Positions 1 to 4,996 of a stretch of 23,352 nt of DNA are shown in pieces; position 1 is the first letter of the stretch; every line of letters starts with the position of its first letter. The position numbers and the translations under genes are program-made. The notes beneath the pieces are model-generated. The model made no database searches. It was not told the DNA's origin and saw only the letters and a program-made list of their open reading frames with translations. Source of the stretch: a virus; IMG/VR virus record IMGVR_UViG_3300028024_000025, positions 1 through 23,352 of that record; one strand, written 5' to 3'.

Positions 1-2
1 TG

Positions 3-83
3 GATGAGGACGAGAAGCCGATGCTGGCGCTCATCCGCGACCTGCGTGATGCCTACGTCAAGAGCAAGGGGGGAGTGGAGTGA
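3..83 (+). CDS. C-terminal end of an unknown early protein (5' end outside window)
   Basis: An open frame enters from the left edge and ends at TGA 81-83, giving 26 residues that start DEDEKPMLALIRDLRD and end KSKGGVE. It is charged and probably helical; I do not recognise a family. It is called coding because the next gene starts with GTG at base 80, overlapping this stop as GTGA, the same junction found at the next nine gene boundaries of this operon. A purine-rich GGGGGGAG stretch in its last codons can serve as the ribosome binding site of the next gene. Confidence 0.6.
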   Translation, partial: DEDEKPMLALIRDLRDAYVKSKGGVE

Positions 84-304
84 GCCTAGAAAAGAAAGCC
101 GCCGAGTTGCTGCTGCTGGAAGCCATCGCCGCCGTCGATAAATCAACGTTTCATGGTGGCCGCTTCGACGGCTGGCAAAGAAAGGGCGGCGTCCATAACG
201 GCCCTGAAATCAGTAGGCGCGTCCGCGTGTACATCGTTGACATGCAGAAGGCACTTGCCCACTACGAGGAAGCACTGGCGTTCTACGAGGCAGCAAAGCC
301 ATGA
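80..304 (+). CDS. Hypothetical small protein, early operon
   Basis: A 74-residue protein from a GTG start that overlaps the upstream stop by 4 nt. The GGGGGGAG run just upstream is a plausible ribosome binding site. The product begins with an Ala/Leu/Glu-rich helix (residues 3-20), has a Gly-rich middle (about 25-42), and ends in a second Ala/Glu-rich helix (about 50-72). No catalytic motif, membrane segment or signal peptide is visible, and I do not recognise the family. The start of the following gene overlaps its stop as ATGA, so it is very likely translated together with its neighbours. Function unknown. Confidence 0.6.
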   Translation: MSLEKKAAELLLLEAIAAVDKSTFHGGRFDGWQRKGGVHNGPEISRRVRVYIVDMQKALAHYEEALAFYEAAKP

Positions 305-1050
305 CCCAATCCGATAAAGACCTACTGACCGAACGCGTGCTGAAGCACATCCGCGAACGGCTGGCGAAGAACAAGAGTAAGAAGGACAAGCAGGTGTTCC
401 TGTCCGATGAAGCGTGGGAACTTATCCTTGCCCGCCTTGCTGCCGGGGAGAGGGAGGAGGGCGCGGTGTACGGAATCATCGACCCTGACTACGGACGCAT
501 CTACACCATCGCCCGCCTGCTGGCGTGGTCGGAGGGCTACGCAATCACGCTGAATGGTTCGTTCACGCGCGACCTCGATCTGGTGGCCGTGCCGTGGACC
601 AATACCGCATGTGAACCGGAGCATCTGGTGCGTCGTCTACTGTCATCGACGGACCTGTTGCGCGCGATTCATCGTGACGATAGCGAGCCGGGGCCGCCTA
701 GCGAGAAGCCACACGGCAGATTGGTGTGGACGTTGGTGTTCGAGAAGTTTGGCGACCCGCGCTTCGTGGATTTCTCGGTACTCCGCCACCCCGCTCCCGC
801 TCCCGCTCCCGCTCCCGCTCCCGCTCCCGCTCCCGCTCCCGGTGTAGTCGAGGAACTGGAGCGGAGGCTGTCCGAGGCCGAGAAACGAGCGGAGGGGTTG
901 GAGCGACCGCCAAGCCTTGATGCCCTTATTAAGGCGATTCGCGAGGCACCAACAACGCTATCTAGGCCGAGTGATTTTACTCGTTATGGATGGAACGCCG
1001 CTCTCAATGCCATCTATGAGCTACGTAAACTGTCAGGAGAAAGCAAGTGA
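301..1050 (+). CDS. Phage protein with GSxxxDxD (nucleotidyltransferase-like) motif and (AP)8 linker
   Basis: A 249-residue protein with three visible parts. Residues 1-160 form a globular domain containing DYGRIYTIARLLAWSEGY followed by GSFTRDLDLVAVPW and, further on, KPHGRLVW and GDPRFVDFSVL. I recall similar sequences among uncharacterised proteins of Gram-negative phages. The GS...DLDL core resembles the GS-x(n)-D-x-D signature of minimal nucleotidyltransferases, but the spacing is shorter than usual, so enzyme function is only a suggestion. Residues 165-180 are an (Ala-Pro)8 linker encoded by a hexanucleotide repeat. Residues 181-202 look like a short coiled coil, followed by a small C-terminal helical domain. 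ATG 301 overlaps the preceding stop as ATGA; the downstream GTG overlaps its own stop as GTGA. No strong Shine-Dalgarno is seen, so translation probably depends on coupling. Confidence 0.75.
   Translation: MTQSDKDLLTERVLKHIRERLAKNKSKKDKQVFLSDEAWELILARLAAGEREEGAVYGIIDPDYGRIYTIARLLAWSEGYAITLNGSFTRDLDLVAVPWTNTACEPEHLVRRLLSSTDLLRAIHRDDSEPGPPSEKPHGRLVWTLVFEKFGDPRFVDFSVLRHPAPAPAPAPAPAPAPAPGVVEELERRLSEAEKRAEGLERPPSLDALIKAIREAPTTLSRPSDFTRYGWNAALNAIYELRKLSGESK
793..840 (+). repeat. Hexanucleotide tandem repeat (GCTCCC)8 in coding sequence
   Basis: Eight perfect copies of GCTCCC run from 793 to 840, in frame with the gene starting at 301, encoding eight Ala-Pro pairs. Because the unit is six bases, copy-number change would lengthen or shorten the linker by two residues without breaking the frame. 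Confidence 0.95.
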
Positions 1051-1328
1051 GCAAAGTCGTTTCGCTGGACAGCCATCGCACCAGCCCGCATCTCTGCGGC
1101 CTCGCGGTCTGCCTGTCGTGCAAACACGAATGGTCGGCAGTCGCGCCGGTCGGAACCGTCGTGGTGATCTGCCCGAAGTGCGATTGCGATGGAGCACTTA
1201 AAGGGTTTATCAGACATGACGGGGACAGTTGGGTCTGCACCTGCGGCTGCGACCTGTTCCGCTATGACCGCAAAGGAGCGTACTGCATCAAGTGCGGCGT
1301 CGAACCTATCTTCGGAGCTAAACCATGA
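1047..1328 (+). CDS. Zinc-ribbon phage protein
   Basis: A 93-residue protein with GTG start in the 4-nt overlap GTGA and an AGGAGA ribosome binding site about 10 nt upstream. Cysteine pairs CLSC (22-25) and CPKC (42-45) fit one zinc ribbon. CTCGC (64-68) with CIKC (80-83) fits a second one. The segment CKHEWSAVAPVG between the first two knuckles matches my memory of a common small phage zinc-finger family in lambdoid and podovirus early regions. Its role in such phages is not known to me; nucleic-acid or protein binding is the usual inference. There is no catalytic motif. Neighbouring genes are short, unknown and translationally coupled. Confidence 0.75.
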   Translation: MSKVVSLDSHRTSPHLCGLAVCLSCKHEWSAVAPVGTVVVICPKCDCDGALKGFIRHDGDSWVCTCGCDLFRYDRKGAYCIKCGVEPIFGAKP

Positions 1329-1555
1329 GCAACGACCCAGAGCGCGAGGCGTTTGAGCAGTACGCAGCGACCTCAATCGCCTACGACTTCGATTTGCAGC
1401 GCCACCAGAACGGCCTGAGTTACGAGAACGATGCAACCGAGGCAGCATGGTGCGCGTGGGCCTATCGTGCCGCCCGCTCTCTCCCGCCAGTCCAGGACAA
1501 GGGGGAGGGGCCACTTGGGACAACTGATGGCGTCTGCAATTGGTGTGGGCGATGA
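1325..1555 (+). CDS. Hypothetical phage protein (ExAFE...W..W..AA type)
   Basis: A 76-residue protein whose ATG overlaps the preceding stop as ATGA; GGAG lies 8 nt upstream. The N-terminal part reads EREAFEQY, followed after a variable stretch by AAWCAWAYRAAR, a small aromatic/Ala module frequent in phage accessory proteins. The N-terminus of the exonuclease fusion at 2353-3261 has the same pattern (RAAFEAV ... CWRVWQAARAA), so the two may be paralogous modules. The C-terminus ends in VCNWCGR, a single CxxC-type knuckle without an obvious partner. No enzymatic function can be assigned. Confidence 0.65.
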   Translation: MSNDPEREAFEQYAATSIAYDFDLQRHQNGLSYENDATEAAWCAWAYRAARSLPPVQDKGEGPLGTTDGVCNWCGR

Positions 1556-1968
1556 TTTCCGAATACCGAGGTCAGTGGCCGTGCCCAACGTGCGGCAATC
1601 CGGGAGGCGTGCTTGACCACGCCGGAAGATCTAACGCACCCGCAGAGCGTCCCGACGCGTGGCCAGTAGTGCTGACGGCGCATGGTGCGGAGGAATTGCT
1701 ACGCATCCTGTCGCCTGAAAGCGATGACCTGAAACTTGTACGCGCCCTCCGCGCCCTCGCCTCCGGGCAAACGGTGTGCGTGCCTGCCGGTGGTGACGAC
1801 GCGAGGGACGCGGCGCGGTACAGGTGGCTGCGCTCTGACGAGTCCACGTTCGCCGTGTTCATGCCGCGCAAGTACGGGCATATCGCGTTCCTAGAGGAAG
1901 GGCTTGACTCACACATCGACGAAGCGATGGATGCCGTCAACATCCCTACACCGGAGAAGCAGGAGTGA
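1552..1968 (+). CDS. Hypothetical phage protein with CxxC knuckle and DAARYRWLR motif
   Basis: A 138-residue protein. The start chosen is ATG 1552, which overlaps the previous stop as ATGA, rather than the in-frame ATG-like codon at 1540, because every neighbouring junction uses the 4-nt overlap. Residues near the N-terminus contain CPTCG. The middle is a helical region, and residues from about 90 on contain DAARYRWLR followed by a spaced HIDEAMDAV ending. That DAxRYRWLR...ID.AM pattern is a common signature of uncharacterised phage proteins. It ends in TPEKQE, whose codons form one copy of a 14-bp direct repeat and also supply the GGAGAAG ribosome binding site of the next gene. Function unknown. 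Confidence 0.65.
   Translation: MISEYRGQWPCPTCGNPGGVLDHAGRSNAPAERPDAWPVVLTAHGAEELLRILSPESDDLKLVRALRALASGQTVCVPAGGDDARDAARYRWLRSDESTFAVFMPRKYGHIAFLEEGLDSHIDEAMDAVNIPTPEKQE
1946..1959 (+). repeat. 14-bp direct repeat, copy 1 (CTACACCGGAGAAG)
   Basis: A perfect 14-bp match to bases 2122-2135, at the same position relative to a gene end and in the same reading frame (codons for T-P-E-K). It contains the GGAG ribosome binding site for the gene starting at 1965. Confidence 0.9.
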
Positions 1969-2144
1969 TCGACGCAGATAAGTTCGTGGCCGCGCTGGAA
2001 CGTTCACTGAAAGAGCGATACGACGTTTGCCAAGACTTCGCGGCAACGCCGTCAAGCATCTTGCTCGCCGTGCTGAACGCCGTAGCCGAGGCGAGGGTCG
2101 AGGCCGACGCCGCCCGCACCACTACACCGGAGAAGAAAGCGTGA
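1965..2144 (+). CDS. Small hypothetical protein (59 aa) flanked by direct repeats
   Basis: GTG 1965 overlaps the previous stop TGA 1966-1968 as GTGA, with GGAGAAGCAGGA upstream. The frame runs 59 codons to TGA 2142-2144. The product begins MIDADKFVAALERSLKERYD, is helical and charged, has a central ILLAVLNAVAEARVEADA helix, and ends TTTPEKKA. No motif or family is recognised. The gene is bracketed by two copies of a 14-bp repeat, one in the end of the upstream gene and one in its own end, both in the same frame. It is supported as coding by the conserved overlap pattern at both ends, not by similarity. Confidence 0.6.
   Translation: MIDADKFVAALERSLKERYDVCQDFAATPSSILLAVLNAVAEARVEADAARTTTPEKKA
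2122..2135 (+). repeat. 14-bp direct repeat, copy 2 (CTACACCGGAGAAG)
   Basis: Second perfect copy of the repeat at 1946-1959, in the last codons of the 59-aa gene. It provides the ribosome binding site for the gene starting at GTG 2141. Confidence 0.9.
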
Positions 2145-2356
2145 ACGACGTGCGCGACTTGCTGGCGAAACTACACGGTGCCCGTGAGCGCATCAACCCA
2201 AACCAGCACTACGACCACGACGGGCTGACCATGCGCGGTGAACAACTGCTGGAAGTGACCGACGCAGCTATCACGCTGCTCAAGGCTTTAGGTGATGACG
2301 CCATAGCAATGCCACGCCTCAAGCAACTACTCGAAGTTTTGGAGGACTTACCATGA
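2141..2356 (+). CDS. Hypothetical helical protein
   Basis: A 71-residue protein from GTG 2141, in the GTGA overlap with the preceding stop and preceded by GGAGAAGAAAGC. The same frame is open further upstream to 2027, but that longer version would overlap the 59-aa gene and lacks a ribosome binding site. The product is mostly helical with a heptad-like C-terminus (DAAITLLKALGDDAIAMPRL and onward), and has no membrane segment or recognised motif. Its stop overlaps the next ATG as ATGA, and its last codons contain GGAGG, a strong ribosome binding site for the exonuclease fusion. Function unknown. Confidence 0.6.
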   Translation: MNDVRDLLAKLHGARERINPNQHYDHDGLTMRGEQLLEVTDAAITLLKALGDDAIAMPRLKQLLEVLEDLP

Positions 2357-3261
2357 CCGTGGATGAGCGCGCAGCATTCGAGGCGGTAATGGCGTCGCTG
2401 GAATGGCCCACCGGCAACGGGGCTTGCCATGAAATGTGCTGGCGCGTGTGGCAAGCCGCCCGAGCCGCAGCACCGGCCACGGAGAGGGCGGAGCGCATTT
2501 TCATCGACTGCGAGTTCAACGGCGGGCGCGGCGCGCTGATTTCGATGGCGCTGGTATCTGACTACGGCGAGTTCTACGAGGTCGTGGAGTGCTCCGAGAC
2601 GATTCAGCCGTGGGTTGCAGCTAACGTCATTCCGGTTCTCGGTAAGCCGCCGATTGCGATGGGCGAGTTCTACAACCGCCTGTTCAAGTTTCTCGACCTG
2701 CACAAGAATCCGGTCATCGTCGCCGACCATCCCGCAGACCTCGCGTACTTCGCCAATGCCGTCATCACGGATAACGTCGGCTCGCGCTACGCAAGAGATT
2801 GGCGGGCCGAGTGCGTGGCTGACCTGCCGTATAAGAGCCTAGTTCCGCACAACGCGCTGGAAGATGCTCGGGCCATCAAGCGCGCTGCGGAACCTGACAT
2901 GCCATACGAAGGCCCTACGCTTGACGAACTCGCAGCCGCCCCCGCTCAGGCCGAGCAGCCGCGAGCAGTGCAGCAGGTTCCGGAGTTCTCCGAACGGCTG
3001 CGGCATTTGCTGAATGCCGCCAGCGCGGAGAACGCCAGCAACACGCCTGACTTCATCCTCGCGCAGTACGTCCAGTCCTGCCTCACCGCCTACAACGCGG
3101 CGGTGCTGAGCCGCGAGGCGTGGTACGGGCGGGTCAATGTAGGGCCGGGAGGCGGTTCCGGCGCAGCGCCCGCCCACGACAGCACGCTGACCACGACGGA
3201 CACCAACGCCGCTACTGCGGGGGCAACCGAAACGAAGGGCGGTAGCGAGGTAACGAAATGA
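2353..3261 (+). CDS. DEDDh-type 3'-5' exonuclease domain in a three-module fusion
   Basis: A 302-residue protein with ATG in an ATGA overlap and GGAGG 8 nt upstream. Residues about 48-180 look like an RNase H-fold 3'-5' exonuclease of the Rv2179c-like type: FIDCEFNGG gives the D52-x-E54 motif, VIVADHPADLAYF supplies a third Asp (D125 or D129), and HNALEDARA gives H166...D171 of the DEDDh class. Residues 1-40 are a separate small module (AAFEAV...CWRVWQAARAA). Residues 212-259 are a third module ending QSCLTAYNAAVLSREAWYG. In my recollection the two flanking modules occur as parts of other small phage proteins, so this is a mosaic. A low-complexity Thr/Ala/Gly tail follows. The likely role is trimming of RNA or DNA 3' ends during infection; the substrate cannot be read from sequence. 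Confidence 0.75.
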   Translation: MTVDERAAFEAVMASLEWPTGNGACHEMCWRVWQAARAAAPATERAERIFIDCEFNGGRGALISMALVSDYGEFYEVVECSETIQPWVAANVIPVLGKPPIAMGEFYNRLFKFLDLHKNPVIVADHPADLAYFANAVITDNVGSRYARDWRAECVADLPYKSLVPHNALEDARAIKRAAEPDMPYEGPTLDELAAAPAQAEQPRAVQQVPEFSERLRHLLNAASAENASNTPDFILAQYVQSCLTAYNAAVLSREAWYGRVNVGPGGGSGAAPAHDSTLTTTDTNAATAGATETKGGSEVTK

Positions 3262-3500
3262 GCTTTCGAGGCAAGCCCCTGATCGTCGCCCCTCGCCCCT
3301 GGTGGCGGCATCGCATCTTTCCGTGGGGCTGGTATTCGCTCAGTCAGGACGCGCTGCCGACGTATGGCGAGATGAACGCAGACGGTCACTACTCGCCGAA
3401 CGATGGTGGCGGCGGGCCTTTTGTATGGTCGCCGAACGCCCCTGATAACAGCGGGGGGATTATCAAGCCGAGCGGTGGCGACACAGCGGGGAAGGCGTGA
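3258..3500 (+). CDS. Small hypothetical protein with tailspike-like DGGGGxFxW...GGxIIKP motif
   Basis: An 80-residue protein whose ATG overlaps the preceding stop as ATGA; GAGG lies about 10 nt upstream. The N-terminal half is Trp- and Pro-rich (APRPWWRHRIFPWGWYSLS). The C-terminal half, HYSPNDGGGGPFVWSPN followed by DNSGGIIKPSGG, closely follows the GYYSAGDGGGGQFYWS ... DNGGTVIKP segment (residues 121-151) of the tailspike encoded at 5216-6961 on the opposite strand. That segment normally sits between the head-binding and beta-helix parts of tail fibre and tailspike proteins. Whether this is a decayed fragment or an independent small protein is unclear. Its stop overlaps the start of the excisionase-like gene as GTGA. 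Confidence 0.55.
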   Translation: MSFRGKPLIVAPRPWWRHRIFPWGWYSLSQDALPTYGEMNADGHYSPNDGGGGPFVWSPNAPDNSGGIIKPSGGDTAGKA

Positions 3501-3805
3501 GCGCAGCCCGCCCCCTGGCGCAGCTGCTGACGGTGCGCGAGTGCGCCGGACCGTTGCGCTGCTCACCCAAGCAAGTGCGCCGGCTGATCGACGGCGGCGA
3601 GCTCAAAGCCGTTAGACTCGGCATCGGGGCGAGGTCGGATCGGGTTCATCCGGACGATCTCGAGGACTACATCAACAGAAGCCGGAAGGCACACGCATGC
3701 CCATCGAGCGCCGCGGCGAAGCCTGGCAGGTCACGGTCAATTGGCACGGTCAGCGCCATCGTCGATCTTCTCGCTACTGGTCCCGCACTCAGGCGAGTGA
3801 AGTAG
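3497..3805 (+). CDS. Excisionase / AlpA-like helix-turn-helix protein
   Basis: A 102-residue protein from GTG 3497 (GTGA overlap, GGGGAAGG upstream). Residues 10-62 form a MerR-like winged HTH of the excisionase/AlpA (HTH_17) type: LTVRECAGPLRCSPKQVRRLI, then GGELKAVRLG and HPDDLEDYINRS. Such proteins bend DNA at att sites to direct excision, or act as local regulators; its place directly before the integrase supports excisionase. The last 36 or so residues are read in a frame overlapping the integrase start by 109 nt and are low-complexity, so only the N-terminal two thirds look constrained. The overlap suggests coupled expression of excisionase and integrase. Confidence 0.7.
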   Translation: MSAARPLAQLLTVRECAGPLRCSPKQVRRLIDGGELKAVRLGIGARSDRVHPDDLEDYINRSRKAHACPSSAAAKPGRSRSIGTVSAIVDLLATGPALRRVK

Positions 3806-4650
3806 AACGCCAGCTCATCAACGAGCTGCACGCAAGCTCAGTCGGTCGGCAGCCCGATCGCACCTTCAATCAAGCCGTCGAAAAGTGGGTCGCGGAGGAA
3901 CTCCCGGCCATCAGTGACCAAGCGCGCGAGAAGTCGCACCTGCGCGCGCTGGCGCCGTTCATGGAAGGCAAGTTGCTGACCGAGGCCCCGGAAGTCGCGG
4001 CCGCAGCGAAGAAGGCGTGGAGCGACCTGTCGGCCGGCACGGTCAATCGCAGGCTTGCAATCCTGCGTCGGCTCGCGAACCTCGCATGGAAGAAATGGGG
4101 CTGGCTCGATCAGCCCGTCGGCCAGCGCGTCAGCCTGCTGCCGAACAAGCACCAGCGGCATGCCTATGCGACGGCAGCGCAGGTCGAAGCACTGGCCCGC
4201 GAGATGCCGCGCGCCGGCGGCTACGTCCTTCTGGCTGCGTACACCGGGATCCGTCGCGGGCAATTGTTGCGACTCACGCGCGCCGACGTCGTGGACAACT
4301 GCTTGAACCTCGGCACCGAAGGCAAGACCGGCCAGCCGCAGCTGGTGCCGCTGCACCCGCGCGTGCGCGCGGTGGCGCGCCGCTTGCCCATCTGCACGGC
4401 GCAGATTCTGCGCGACGAATGGGACGACGCCAGGCGCACTGCAAAGCTCGGCAATCTGCGATTCCACGACCTGCGACACACCGCAGCTTCGTGGTTGTTG
4501 CAGAGCGGCGCGAGCCTTAAGCACGTCTCTGATTTGTTGGGACATTCGGACCTTCGAATGGCCCAGCGGTATGCGCACTTGCAGGTGGCGGACCTGCGTC
4601 GCGCGGTGGCACGGATGCCACAAACCCGCCACAGACGCAAAACGGCCTAG
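3697..4650 (+). CDS. int: Tyrosine-recombinase integrase
   Basis: A 317-residue phage integrase catalysing site-specific recombination between attP and the host tRNA site. The N-terminal part (1-50) resembles an arm-binding domain, residues 55-140 a SAM-like core-binding domain, and residues 155-300 the catalytic domain. Catalytic residues are visible: R186 in YTGIRRGQLLRL, K210, H257 and R260 in FHDLRHTAASWLL, H283 in LLGHSD and nucleophile Y292 in RYAHL. ATG 3697 is preceded by GGAAGG at about 9 nt. The gene lies inside the end of the excisionase-like gene and stops 33 bp before the tRNA-derived attP core, the usual arrangement for a tRNA-targeting integrase. GCCACA repeats lie both in its last codons and beyond the core, where arm-type sites would be expected. 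Confidence 0.93.
   Translation: MPIERRGEAWQVTVNWHGQRHRRSSRYWSRTQASEVERQLINELHASSVGRQPDRTFNQAVEKWVAEELPAISDQAREKSHLRALAPFMEGKLLTEAPEVAAAAKKAWSDLSAGTVNRRLAILRRLANLAWKKWGWLDQPVGQRVSLLPNKHQRHAYATAAQVEALAREMPRAGGYVLLAAYTGIRRGQLLRLTRADVVDNCLNLGTEGKTGQPQLVPLHPRVRAVARRLPICTAQILRDEWDDARRTAKLGNLRFHDLRHTAASWLLQSGASLKHVSDLLGHSDLRMAQRYAHLQVADLRRAVARMPQTRHRRKTA
4617..4633 (+). repeat. Putative integrase arm-type sites, int side (GCCACA x2)
   Basis: GCCACA occurs at 4617-4622 and 4628-4633, an 11-bp helical-turn spacing, inside the last codons of int. The same element recurs on the other side of the tRNA-derived core at 4806-4831. Direct repeats flanking the core on both arms are what arm-type integrase binding sites look like; the assignment is inferred. 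Confidence 0.5.
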
Positions 4651-4683
4651 ACCGCCATCTCCCTGATTCCTCGACCTAAAAGC

Positions 4684-4734
4684 TGGTGCCGGCGGAGGGA
4701 TTCGAACCCCCGACCTACGCATTACGAATGCGCG
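4684..4734 (-). other. attP core: 3' part of a tRNA-Thr(CGT) gene
   Basis: On the minus strand this reads as the anticodon arm through CCA of a tRNA. The anticodon stem is GCGCA/TGCGT with loop TTCGTAA (anticodon CGT at 4724-4726), the variable loop is AGGTC, the T arm GGGGG-TTCGAAT-CCCTC, the acceptor 3' strand CGCCGGC, the discriminator A, then CCA at 4684-4686. No D arm or 5' acceptor strand follows to the right, so it is not a complete gene. Integration here would restore the host tRNA. Phage genes border it on both sides, so it is attP rather than a prophage end. P22 itself uses thrW, the tRNA-Thr(CGT) gene of enteric bacteria, so the target matches the virion type. Confidence 0.85.
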
Positions 4735-4805
4735 CAGGCCGAAAGACTGGGGTGCTGTCCTGAGGAAGGAGGTGGCGTTTAAGGGCCTTTCTGGACCACT
4801 TTTCC

Positions 4806-4831
4806 GCCACCGGTGCCACAGACCTGCCACA
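4806..4831 (+). repeat. Putative integrase arm-type sites, tail side (GCCAC x3)
   Basis: Three copies: GCCAC at 4806-4810, GCCACA at 4815-4820 and GCCACA at 4826-4831, spaced 9 and 11 bp. The pair TGCCACAGACCTGCCACAGG resembles the int-side pair at 4617-4633. They are in non-coding DNA about 75-100 bp from the attP core, the right place for the second arm. Confidence 0.5.
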
Positions 4832-4913
4832 GGACTTAGGCGCGCTCTCCGCTCATCCTGCGCAGCCCAGCGAGATTCTAGCCTAGGTCAGGTCCGTCAC
4901 CGGCAGCGGGCCG

Positions 4914-4942
4914 TGATTCGATTAGATGCCCTATTCGAATCA
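4914..4942. other. Inverted repeat / hairpin between attP arm and operators
   Basis: TGATTCGATT (4914-4923) and ATTCGAATCA (4933-4942) form a 10-bp inverted repeat with one mismatch and a 9-nt loop. There is no U-tract on either side, so a standard intrinsic terminator is unlikely. It could be a protein-binding palindrome, or a weak transcription barrier between the convergent int and tail operons. Confidence 0.4.
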
Positions 4943-4949
4943 TCCAAAT

Positions 4950-4969
4950 TTATCCCCGTTCGGGTATAA
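4950..4969. promoter_or_regulatory. Operator-like palindrome, copy 1
   Basis: TTATCCCCGTTCGGGTATAA is a 20-bp imperfect palindrome, half-site TTAT(A)CCCG. A second copy follows 27 bp on (start to start). Paired palindromes of this size are typical of dimeric HTH repressors; TATCC...GGATA-type HipB operators look similar, but no cognate repressor is in the window. Confidence 0.5.
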
Positions 4970-4976
4970 CGCTGGT

Positions 4977-4996
4977 TTATCCCTGAGCGGGTATAT
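4977..4996. promoter_or_regulatory. Operator-like palindrome, copy 2
   Basis: TTATCCCTGAGCGGGTATAT repeats copy 1 with the same half-sites. Its last base overlaps the stop codon of the 75-aa gene ending at 4996. The two copies share TTATCCC-x-G-xx-CGGGTATA. Confidence 0.5.

Larger units (their letters stand above)
4651..4995. other. Non-coding attP / regulatory interval
   Basis: The only stretch longer than 300 bp without a convincing gene. In order it contains the tRNA-derived attP core, GCCAC-type repeats, an inverted repeat and two tandem palindromes. The int and tail operons converge here. Short open frames inside it lack proper ribosome binding sites and cross these elements. Confidence 0.7.

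Noticed and set aside
554-920. Alternative frames through the hexamer repeat giving poly-Leu-Pro or poly-Ser-Arg proteins
   Set aside because: These arise only from reading the GCTCCC repeat in other frames; the 301-1050 frame has the overlaps and conserved motifs.
4684-4760. A complete tRNA gene
   Set aside because: No D arm or 5' acceptor strand complementary to CGCCGGC follows the anticodon arm; only the 3' portion is present.
3838-4830. 330-codon minus-strand frame opposite int and attP
   Set aside because: It is a shadow of the integrase, extends through the tRNA-derived core, and has no plausible start or domain.
4772-4969. Plus-strand open frame (65 codons) between int and the tail operon, with AAGGAGG nearby
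   Set aside because: The AAGGAGG runs directly into the GTG start with no spacing, the product is arginine-rich with no motif, and the frame crosses the putative arm sites and hairpin.
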